This document shows, piece after piece, positions 1-5,919 of a stretch of DNA of 7,741 nt. The stretch's first letter is position 1, and every line of letters begins with the position of its first letter. The notes below the pieces were generated by a model. That model was not told the origin of the DNA. It ran no database searches and saw only the letters and a program-made list of their open reading frames with translations. The stretch is taken from the NCBI GenBank assembly GCA_031258755.1, contig JAIRMK010000032.1, positions 1 through 7,741 of the forward strand, read 5' to 3'. Source of the stretch: Prevotellaceae bacterium (GTDB lineage Bacteria; Bacteroidota; Bacteroidia; Bacteroidales; UBA932). The translations under genes and the position numbers were made by a program.

Positions 1-756
1 GGAAGCGTAAACCCGGTGCGCGACAAGGAGATTATCGATACCGAACTGCAACTCAAAGACCTCGAAACGGTGGAAAACCGCATCGGCAAGGTGCAGAAGC
101 AGGCGCAAACCGGCGGCGATAAAACCGCCAGACGCACGTATGACATCCTCGTGAAATTCAAGGAAGCGCTCGTGCAGGGGAAATCGGCACGCACGGTGAC
201 GTTCGACAATGCGGAAGACCGGAAAACGGCACACGAGCTGTTCCTGCTCACCAACAAGCCGGTGCTCTACGTGTGCAACGTGGACGAGGCTTCGGCGGTA
301 ACAGGCAACCAATATGTGGACGCGGTGCGCGAAGCCGTGAAAGACGAGCCCGCCGAAATACTCGTGGTAGCAGCCAAAATCGAATCGGAAATCGCGGAAC
401 TCGATACGTATGAGGAGCGGCAGGAGTTTTTGAAGGCGGCGGGGCTGCAAGCATCGGGCGTGGTGCGCCTCATTCACGCGGCCTACAAACTGCTGAATTT
501 GGAAACTTATTTTACGGCGGGCGAAAAAGAGGTGCGTGCATGGACATATATAAAAGGTACCAAAGCGCCGCAGGCGGCCGGCATTATCCATACCGACTTC
601 GAAAAGGGGTTTATTCGCGCAGAAGTGATAAAATATGATGACTATCTGCAGTATGGCTCCGAACCGGCCTGTCGCGACGCCGGAAAAATCAATGTGGAGG
701 GAAAAGAGTACGTGGTGCAGGATGGCGACATCATGCATTTTCGTTTTAATGTATAA
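1..756 (+). CDS. ychF: Ribosome-binding ATPase YchF (3' part, start outside window)
   Basis: This is the C-terminal 251 residues of the Obg-like ATPase YchF/OLA1, whose usual length is about 363-365. The reading frame is open from base 1, so the true start lies upstream; the GTG at 16 is an internal codon in the GSVNPVRD stretch. YchF is a cytosolic P-loop protein that prefers ATP over GTP, associates with ribosomes and is linked to stress responses. The N-terminal Walker A region is missing here. What remains is the helical coiled-coil domain, then the variant G4 motif NVDE (within NKPVLYVCNVDE) in place of NKxD, which is the family's explanation for ATP preference. The TGS domain follows, with the very conserved APQAAGIIHTDFEKGFIRAE run, and the protein ends DGDIMHFRFNV, the normal family terminus. 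No GC-rich terminator directly follows the stop. Confidence 0.97.
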   Translation, partial: GSVNPVRDKEIIDTELQLKDLETVENRIGKVQKQAQTGGDKTARRTYDILVKFKEALVQGKSARTVTFDNAEDRKTAHELFLLTNKPVLYVCNVDEASAVTGNQYVDAVREAVKDEPAEILVVAAKIESEIAELDTYEERQEFLKAAGLQASGVVRLIHAAYKLLNLETYFTAGEKEVRAWTYIKGTKAPQAAGIIHTDFEKGFIRAEVIKYDDYLQYGSEPACRDAGKINVEGKEYVVQDGDIMHFRFNV

Positions 757-771
757 GCCTCGTTTCCTGTG

Positions 772-795
772 ATTAAAAAAAATATTAAAAAAAAT
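772..795. repeat. Tandem 12-bp A-tract repeat
   Basis: ATTAAAAAAAAT occurs twice head to tail (772-783 and 784-795) with no mismatch. It lies about 20 to 45 bases upstream of the promoter-like sequences at 813-843. Two A8 tracts spaced 12 bp apart would be expected to bend DNA or act like an UP element; that role is inferred. Confidence 0.8.
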
Positions 796-812
796 TTACC
801 TTCCGACACACT

Positions 813-843
813 TTTGGCACGCTTTTTGCATTATCTATTTATG
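813..843 (+). promoter_or_regulatory. Overlapping Bacteroidota housekeeping-type promoter match
   Basis: TTTG (813-816) is followed after 19 bases by TATTTATG (836-843). This fits the Bacteroidota primary-sigma pattern of a TTTG-like -33 box and a TAnnTTTG -7 box, with one mismatch (A for T) in the -7 box. The spacing is the usual one. It shares bases with the sigma-54 match, so the two could be alternative or competing promoters, or one match is chance. Confidence 0.45.
815..830 (+). promoter_or_regulatory. Sigma-54 type -24/-12 promoter match
   Basis: TGGCACG (815-821), four bases, then TTGCA (826-830) matches the RpoN consensus TGGCACG-N4-TTGCW at every fixed position. The GG (816-817) and GC (828-829) doublets have the required spacing. 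The predicted start is near 841, giving the U32 gene an untranslated leader of about 86 bases. A real sigma-54 promoter needs an enhancer-binding activator, whose site is not identified. The sequence also fits a different promoter class on the same DNA. Confidence 0.5.
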
Positions 844-858
844 AAAACAATTTTCATA
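840..858. repeat. 19-bp palindrome at the predicted transcription start
   Basis: TATGAAAACAATTTTCATA has perfect 8-bp arms (840-847 and 851-858) around a CAA centre. It overlaps the start site predicted from either promoter reading. It could be an operator for a dimeric regulator or a weak AT-rich hairpin. No known regulator is recognised from it. Confidence 0.6.
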
Positions 859-880
859 GGTTTCTAAAGGTTTGGTTAGA

Positions 881-912
881 GAGCGGAAGGTGAACAAATT
901 CATCTTCCGCTC
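881..912 (+). promoter_or_regulatory. Strong 14-bp hairpin in the leader of the U32 gene
   Basis: Bases 881-894 (GAGCGGAAGGTGAA) pair with 899-912 (TTCATCTTCCGCTC) around a CAAA loop. There are 13 Watson-Crick pairs and one G-U pair (890/903). It ends 14 bases before the ATG at 927 and is followed by CGAATTTTATA, only a weak T-run. It may be a leader regulatory hairpin for the U32 gene, an mRNA stability element, or a poor intrinsic terminator serving ychF. The sequence does not decide between these, and it matches no riboswitch class that I recognise. Confidence 0.65.
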
Positions 913-926
913 GAATTTTATACCCT

Positions 927-2741
927 ATGGAACCCGCATCAATCATAGAACTTCTGGCTCCGGCAAAAGATTATTACGGAGGAAAAGCGGCCATCGACTG
1001 TGGCGCCGACGCCGTGTATATCGCCGCACAGCGCTTCGGCGCACGCGAAGCGGCCGGCAACGCCATGACCGATATTGAACGGCTCATCCGCTATGCGCAC
1101 CGTTACTACGCAAAAGTGTATCTCACCCTCAACACTATTTTGTATGACCACGAACTGGAAGCGGCGCGTGCCTTAGCGGTTGAGGCCTGGCACGCCGGCA
1201 TCGACGCGGTGATTGTGCAAGACATGGCGCTGCTCGAAATGAGTCTTCCGCCTGTTCCGCTTTTCGCCTCTACACAAACGCATAACGCCACGCCCGAAAA
1301 AGTGAAATTTTTGCAGGCCGCAGGTTTTCAGCGTGTCATTTTGGCACGTGAACTTTCTTTGGCACAAATCCGCGACATCCGGCAAAACACTGCGGTTGAC
1401 CTGGAATTTTTTGTGCACGGCGCACTGTGCGTGTGTTACAGCGGGCAATGTTACCTCAGCGAAGCGCTTACCGGCCGCAGCGCCAACCGCGGCGCGTGCG
1501 CCCAACCCTGCCGGAACACATACGACCTGCTTGACGCCAACGGCCGCACGCTGGTGAAAAATAAACACCTGATGTCGCTACCCGACCTCAATCTCAGCCA
1601 ATCGCTGCCGGAGTTGCTGCAAGCCGGGATTACGTCCTTCAAAATCGAAGGACGGCTGAAGAACGAAAGCTACGTGAAGAATGTGGTGAGTTACTACCGG
1701 CAACAAATAGATGCCCTGCTGACCGGCGACAAGTACAAAAAAGCATCGTCGGGGACTTCCGCTTACTTTTTCACGCCAAACCCGGCACGCACTTTTTCGC
1801 GCGGGTTTACCGATTATTTTCTGCACGGACGACCGGAACGGCTTGCTTCGTTTCACACGGCCAAAGCGGTTGGGCAGGAAATAGGCGTCGTGACGGCACT
1901 CCATGCCGGCTACCTGTATTATAAAGGTGACGTGGCTTTGCACAACGCCGACGGTATCTGCTTTTTCGACCGCCGTCGCCAACTTTGCGGCACCAACGTA
2001 AACAAAGTGGAAGGCGAAAAGGTGTTTGTGCAAAATATGCAAGGCCTGCAAGTGGGCGCCACGCTGTACCGCAACTACGACCATGCCTTTGAAAAGCAAT
2101 TGCAAAATCCCGCCATACGTACGATAGCCGTTGACCTGCGGTTTGTTTCCACCCATGACCACATCAGGCTGGCGGCAAAGGATGAAGACGACATCGAGGC
2201 GGAATTAGTGGCGCCCAACACCTTTTCACCGGCGGCCAACCCCGGCAACATCAACCAAAACATCAAGGTACAACTCGAAAAAACCGGCAATACGGTTTTT
2301 AAAATGCGTCATATCTTCCTGCAAAACGACCCGGCGTATTTTTTTCCGGTATCCACGCTTAACCAGTGGCGGCGCGAGCTTCTGGCTCGTTTGGAAACAG
2401 CGCGCGAACAACAGCGCAAACGTCCGCAGGCCGTCCTTACGCCCAATTCCGTCCCCTACCCCAAAGCTACCGTAGATTATCGCGCCAATGTGGCCAATGC
2501 GCTGGCGCAACAATTTTATGCAAGGCATGGCGCAACCGTTGCCGCACCGGCCTTTGAAATTGCACACCCGCAGCAGGCGCACTGCATGCGTACAAAATAC
2601 TGCCTGAAGCATGAACTGGGATATTGTCCGAAGAAAAATCCCGGGAAAACGCTGCACGAGCCGCTATACCTGCTCAACAACGGCCGGAAAATCAAGTTGA
2701 CTTTCGACTGCAAGAATTGTGAAATGGTGCTGTACTTTTAA
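927..2741 (+). CDS. Peptidase U32-family protein, RlhA/TrhP-type RNA hydroxylation factor
   Basis: This 604-residue protein belongs to family U32. The family is named as a peptidase, but its studied members RlhA (hydroxylates 23S rRNA C2501) and TrhP (needed for 5-hydroxyuridine at tRNA position 34) act in RNA modification. The N-terminal half is the U32 TIM-barrel-like domain starting ELLAPAKDYYGGKAAIDCGADAVY. It carries the family signature EFFVHGALCVCYSGQCYLS (residues 160-178) and then RGACAQPCR with Cys191 and Cys195. A variable middle part follows. The C-terminus has a four-cysteine pattern (Cys559, Cys567, Cys595, Cys598, in LGYCPKK and FDCKNCEM) that probably holds an iron-sulfur cluster. 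Length and this tail look closer to RlhA than to the shorter TrhP, but the substrate cannot be fixed from sequence, so no symbol is given. The ATG at 927 is chosen because the conserved domain begins six residues later. There is no Shine-Dalgarno sequence, as is normal in this phylum. Confidence 0.93.
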   Translation: MEPASIIELLAPAKDYYGGKAAIDCGADAVYIAAQRFGAREAAGNAMTDIERLIRYAHRYYAKVYLTLNTILYDHELEAARALAVEAWHAGIDAVIVQDMALLEMSLPPVPLFASTQTHNATPEKVKFLQAAGFQRVILARELSLAQIRDIRQNTAVDLEFFVHGALCVCYSGQCYLSEALTGRSANRGACAQPCRNTYDLLDANGRTLVKNKHLMSLPDLNLSQSLPELLQAGITSFKIEGRLKNESYVKNVVSYYRQQIDALLTGDKYKKASSGTSAYFFTPNPARTFSRGFTDYFLHGRPERLASFHTAKAVGQEIGVVTALHAGYLYYKGDVALHNADGICFFDRRRQLCGTNVNKVEGEKVFVQNMQGLQVGATLYRNYDHAFEKQLQNPAIRTIAVDLRFVSTHDHIRLAAKDEDDIEAELVAPNTFSPAANPGNINQNIKVQLEKTGNTVFKMRHIFLQNDPAYFFPVSTLNQWRRELLARLETAREQQRKRPQAVLTPNSVPYPKATVDYRANVANALAQQFYARHGATVAAPAFEIAHPQQAHCMRTKYCLKHELGYCPKKNPGKTLHEPLYLLNNGRKIKLTFDCKNCEMVLYF

Positions 2742-2766
2742 TTCTCAACTAAATTTCATACCTTTG
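2736..2766 (+). promoter_or_regulatory. Probable holB promoter with short or no leader
   Basis: TACCTTTG (2759-2766) is a perfect TAnnTTTG -7 box ending four bases before the holB ATG. A weak -33 candidate, TTTT (2736-2739), lies 19 bases upstream and overlaps the end of the U32 gene. Transcription from it would begin at or next to the start codon, giving a leaderless or nearly leaderless message. Confidence 0.55.
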
Positions 2767-2770
2767 CTCC

Positions 2771-3901
2771 ATGCAGTTTCAATCGGTCATAGGGCAACAA
2801 CACCTCAAGGAGAAACTTCTGCAAACGGTGCAGGACGGGCGTATCAGCCATGCGCAATTGTTCTGGGGCGCGGAGGGCTGCGGGAATTTGCCGCTGGCGC
2901 TGGCGTACGCCCAATACCTGAACTGTACCCACCGCACGGCCGCCGACTCGTGCGGCGTGTGCCCGTCGTGCAACAAGATACAGAAACTCATCCATCCCGA
3001 CCTGCACTTTGCCGTGCCGGTGAACTCCACCAAAAGCGTCACGGCCGACAAGTTGATTACCGACCATTTTCTGCCACAATGGCGCGACGCCGTGATGGGC
3101 AATCCCTATCTTACCGAAGCGCAGTGGTACGAAGCGCTCGACATAGAGAACAAGCAAGGCCGTATCAGCGTGCACGAGGCTACGCGCATTATCGAAAAAC
3201 TGAACTTCAAATCTTTCGAGTCGGAATATAAAATCCTGCTTCTTTGGCTGCCCGAACGCATGGGACACGAAGCTGCCAACCGCCTGCTCAAACTCGTGGA
3301 AGAGCCGCCCGACAAAACCGTTCTGCTGTTCGTAAGCGAAAGTCCCAACCATATTATCAAAACCATCCTTTCGCGCACCATGCCGGTGCACATTCCACCC
3401 ATTGATGCGCCGTCATTGGAAGCGGCCTTGCAACAACGCGAGGGGCTGCCTGAAGCCGACGCCGGGAAAATCGCCCGACTGGCAGGCGGTAGCTACAGCC
3501 ATGCGTTGACGCTTATGCGAAACAGTCGCGAAGAAAATGAATTTTTCGAATGGTTTACGTTTATGATGCGTAACGCCTATGCGGCTAAATTTTTAGAACT
3601 CTTCGACTGGGCAGAAGAATTGGCCAAGGCAGGCCGCGAAAAACAAAAAAATTTCCTGCTGTATGCACAACATCTCATCCGCGAAAGTTTTATGTTGAAC
3701 CGCGACACGCCGGACGTCGTATATCTCATGGGCGAAGAGGAACAGTTTGCACAAAAATTTTCTCCTTTTGTCAATGAACGCAATGTGGAAAACATTTTCC
3801 ACGAACTCAATATAGCCCAGGAACACATTGCGCAGAACGGCAATGCTAAAATGGTATTCACCGACATGCTCCTGCAAATCGGCAAACTGTTAAGAAAGTG
3901 A
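2771..3901 (+). CDS. holB: DNA polymerase III clamp-loader subunit delta'
   Basis: This 376-residue AAA+ protein is the delta' subunit of the clamp loader, which opens and loads the beta sliding clamp on primed DNA. It begins FQSVIGQQHLKEKL, as DnaX/HolB proteins do. The P-loop region reads GAEGCGNLPLA (residues 33-43) and lacks the Walker A lysine, in keeping with delta' being a non-hydrolysing member. A four-cysteine zinc module follows (Cys52, Cys61, Cys64, Cys67). RLLKLVEEPP (171-180) and ILSRT (199-203) mark the conserved core; the usual SRC finger of the family reads SRT here. The C-terminal helical collar region is divergent. The gene starts 29 bases after the U32 stop but has its own -7 box, so it is probably transcribed independently as well. 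No Shine-Dalgarno sequence is present. Confidence 0.95.
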   Translation: MQFQSVIGQQHLKEKLLQTVQDGRISHAQLFWGAEGCGNLPLALAYAQYLNCTHRTAADSCGVCPSCNKIQKLIHPDLHFAVPVNSTKSVTADKLITDHFLPQWRDAVMGNPYLTEAQWYEALDIENKQGRISVHEATRIIEKLNFKSFESEYKILLLWLPERMGHEAANRLLKLVEEPPDKTVLLFVSESPNHIIKTILSRTMPVHIPPIDAPSLEAALQQREGLPEADAGKIARLAGGSYSHALTLMRNSREENEFFEWFTFMMRNAYAAKFLELFDWAEELAKAGREKQKNFLLYAQHLIRESFMLNRDTPDVVYLMGEEEQFAQKFSPFVNERNVENIFHELNIAQEHIAQNGNAKMVFTDMLLQIGKLLRK

Positions 3902-3920
3902 TTAAATGGATTTTTTCATG

Positions 3921-3928
3921 TATCTTTG
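3921..3928 (+). promoter_or_regulatory. Probable ftsX operon -7 promoter box
   Basis: TATCTTTG is a perfect Bacteroidota TAnnTTTG element located 20 bases before the ftsX ATG, in the 47-base gap after holB. No convincing TTTG -33 box is visible at the expected position around 3898-3901. It would drive ftsX and the closely spaced genes downstream. Confidence 0.5.
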
Positions 3929-3948
3929 TCACATAATTTTATCTGAAT

Positions 3949-4827
3949 ATGGCCCAGTATGAAAAAAACAGTACTACCCGCAGGTTGAGAAGTTCCTACC
4001 TCTCTGCCGTGGTCAGTATTTCGCTCGTGCTGTTTCTACTTGGCGCGTCGGGTATGCTGTTGCTGCATGCGCATCGCCTCTCCGAATATTTTAAGGAAAA
4101 CCTGACGCTTACCATCATTCTCGACGAAAACGCCACCGAAGCCGACGCCGCCTGGGTGCGCAAACAACTCGACGCCGCGCCCTATATTAATGAAACCAAA
4201 TACATATCGAAAGAAGAAGCCGCCGAAGAAATGAAACTGCTGCTCGGTTCCGACTTCATGACCGTATTTGATTTCAATCCCCTGCCGCTTGCTGTGGAGG
4301 CCAAAATCAAAGGTCGCTACGCACAAATCGACAGTGTGGAAACCATCGAAAAAAAACTTTCCATGATACCCCATATCCGGGAGATTACATATCAGCGTTC
4401 ACTCGTTGAAATGGTGAATAAAAATATTCAGAAAACCGGATTTGTCCTGCTGGTGTTTATTTCCCTGATGCTGTTCATTTCCCTTGTGCTCATCAACAAC
4501 ACCATTCGCCTCAGCATTTACGCCCGGCGGTTTCTCATCAACACCATGCGGCTGGTGGGCGCTACACAGTGGTTCATTACACGGCCGTTCCTGTGGCGCA
4601 GTCTTTTGCAAGGTCTGTTTTCGGGCGCTATCGCTATTGGACTGCTCATCGGCGTGCTGTACGCAGCCCAAAATGAATTTGGCGAAATCATGGGTGTTGT
4701 AGATTCGAATTTGTGGTTATTTCTTTTCCTTTGCGTCGTGGTGCTGGGCATGCTTATTAGTTTTGTGTCCACGCTTTTTGCTGTGAACAAGTTCATACGC
4801 ATCGACAGTGATAAATTGTACTATTGA
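3949..4827 (+). CDS. ftsX: Cell division protein FtsX
   Basis: FtsX is the membrane half of the FtsEX complex. The ATPase FtsE drives it, and it passes a signal across the inner membrane to activate peptidoglycan hydrolases during division. The 292-residue protein shows the family layout: a short cytosolic N-terminus, membrane helix 1 (about 18-41), an extracytoplasmic domain (about 42-160), then three more helices (about 163-186, 217-240 and 255-278). The FtsX hallmark lies between helices 2 and 3: NNTIRLSIYARRFLINTMRLVGATQWFI. ftsE is not adjacent, which is common in Bacteroidota. The gene heads a run of same-strand genes (DUF3098, uppP) with a 12-base gap to the next one, which supports co-transcription. 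The ATG at 3949 gives a normal-length cytosolic N-terminus. Confidence 0.97.
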   Translation: MAQYEKNSTTRRLRSSYLSAVVSISLVLFLLGASGMLLLHAHRLSEYFKENLTLTIILDENATEADAAWVRKQLDAAPYINETKYISKEEAAEEMKLLLGSDFMTVFDFNPLPLAVEAKIKGRYAQIDSVETIEKKLSMIPHIREITYQRSLVEMVNKNIQKTGFVLLVFISLMLFISLVLINNTIRLSIYARRFLINTMRLVGATQWFITRPFLWRSLLQGLFSGAIAIGLLIGVLYAAQNEFGEIMGVVDSNLWLFLFLCVVVLGMLISFVSTLFAVNKFIRIDSDKLYY

Positions 4828-4839
4828 AAAATTATAAAT

Positions 4840-5133
4840 ATGGCTAAGACACTCCCTAAAAAATCATTCACGCTGGCACAAAAAAAAGGTTTTGAACCGC
4901 CTACCCCCTCTAATTTTGCGTTAGATAAACAAAATTATAAACTTATTGCTATCGGCTTCGGAATTATGGTGCTGGGATACCTGCTCATGATAGGCGGCGG
5001 CTCAAAAAACCCTGAGGTATTTAATGCGGAAGCCCTGTTCAGCTTCCGGCGCATCACGTTGTCAACCATTCTCATTGTGGGGGGCTTCATGTTTGAAATC
5101 TACGCCATTATGAAAAAACCGAAAAAGGCATGA
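4840..5133 (+). CDS. DUF3098 family small membrane protein
   Basis: This 97-residue protein of unknown function is recognised by its membrane layout and its place between ftsX and uppP, where Bacteroidota usually carry a DUF3098 gene. Two membrane helices are visible, at about 33-52 (LIAIGFGIMVLGYLLMIGGG) and 72-91. They are joined by a short loop, FNAEALFSFRRITLS, and followed by a basic tail, KKPKKA. The conserved family part begins near NFALDKQNYKL (residue 25). The preceding 24 residues, basic and proline-containing, look like a longer tail than I recall for relatives. The stop overlaps the uppP start by four bases (ATGA), indicating translational coupling. A role in envelope biogenesis is inferred from context only. 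Confidence 0.88.
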   Translation: MAKTLPKKSFTLAQKKGFEPPTPSNFALDKQNYKLIAIGFGIMVLGYLLMIGGGSKNPEVFNAEALFSFRRITLSTILIVGGFMFEIYAIMKKPKKA

Positions 5134-5915
5134 GTGGATTAGAAGCGTTTATTTTGGGAATAATTCAAGGCTTAACGGAATTTCTTCCGGTAAGCAGTAG
5201 CGGACATCTTGAAATAATAAACGTTTTGTTTGGGAATAAAAGCGCCGACAATCTCACATTTACCATTGTCGTACATGCCGGAACAGTGTGCAGCACAATG
5301 GTGATACTGTGGCCTGAAATAAGTAATTTATTTATAAATTTATTCCGGCTCCAATGGAATAATGAAACAAAATATGTGCTGAAAATATTTATATCCATGG
5401 TTCCCGTAGGGCTAATAGGCGCATTTTTTAAAGACCAAGTAGAAGCATTATTTGGGAGCAATTTATATATTGTGGGTGGCGGATTATTACTTACGGCATG
5501 CTTGCTTACTTTTTCCTATTATGCAAGACCACGCACCAAGCAAGAAATCTCTTTTAAAAACGCATTTATCATTGGTATAGCACAAGCGTGTGCGGTAATT
5601 CCCGGTTTATCGCGTTCGGGTGCAACTATTTCTACCGGATTACTTTTAGGCAATAAAAAGGAAACTGTAGCACAATTTTCTTTTTTAATGGTGCTGGTTC
5701 CTATTTTAGGTGAAACATTTTTAGATATATTAAAAGGTGATTTTGCGGGAACGGCAACTATACCTTCATTCTCGCTCATTGTTGGTTTTTTTACATCCTT
5801 TGCTACAGGCTGTATAGCTTGTAAATGGATGGTTAATTTGGTAAAAAAAGGGAAACTTATTTATTTTGCGCTATATTGTGTAATTGTCGGATTAACGGTA
5901 TTAATCTTTTCATAA
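5130..5915 (+). CDS. uppP: Undecaprenyl-diphosphatase UppP (BacA)
   Basis: UppP is an integral membrane enzyme that removes a phosphate from undecaprenyl pyrophosphate, regenerating the lipid carrier for peptidoglycan and surface-glycan synthesis; overexpression of such enzymes is known to raise bacitracin resistance. The 261 residues are strongly hydrophobic with several membrane helices. Catalytic motifs are clear: QGLTEFLPVSSSGHLEI (residues 13-29), giving the (E/Q)xxxE motif as Gln13/Glu17 with His26, and PGLSRSGAT (158-166), with Arg162 matching the essential arginine of the E. coli enzyme. The length is normal. The ATG overlaps the DUF3098 stop by four bases. Base composition is notably AT-rich: hand counts of 60-base lines range from 28% to 43% GC, against about 58% in a line of ftsX. 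The gene is intact, but its composition suggests a different history from its neighbours. Confidence 0.97.
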   Translation: MSGLEAFILGIIQGLTEFLPVSSSGHLEIINVLFGNKSADNLTFTIVVHAGTVCSTMVILWPEISNLFINLFRLQWNNETKYVLKIFISMVPVGLIGAFFKDQVEALFGSNLYIVGGGLLLTACLLTFSYYARPRTKQEISFKNAFIIGIAQACAVIPGLSRSGATISTGLLLGNKKETVAQFSFLMVLVPILGETFLDILKGDFAGTATIPSFSLIVGFFTSFATGCIACKWMVNLVKKGKLIYFALYCVIVGLTVLIFS

Positions 5916-5919
5916 GTTT

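Noticed and set aside
841..867. Nine-codon frame (MKTIFIGF, stop) in the leader of the U32 gene, a possible leader peptide
   Set aside because: It begins at the predicted transcription start and coincides with the palindrome, so the ATG is explained by the symmetry. There is no codon run suggesting attenuation.
1578..2162. Minus-strand frame of 194 codons inside the U32 gene
   Set aside because: It lies wholly within a well-supported gene, shows no family resemblance and has no promoter-like sequence of its own.
2803..2813. Loss of the Walker A lysine in the clamp-loader protein as a possible inactivating change
   Set aside because: Delta' subunits are normally degenerate at this motif, so this is expected for holB; the marked region is only the approximate N-terminal part before the P-loop at residues 33-43.
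4885..4912. KKGFEPPTPS in the DUF3098 N-terminus resembles peptides produced when the antisense of a tRNA 3' end is translated by mistake
   Set aside because: The reverse strand gives GGCGGTTCAAAACC, but the following bases do not pair to close a T-arm and no acceptor or anticodon arm is seen, so there is no tRNA.
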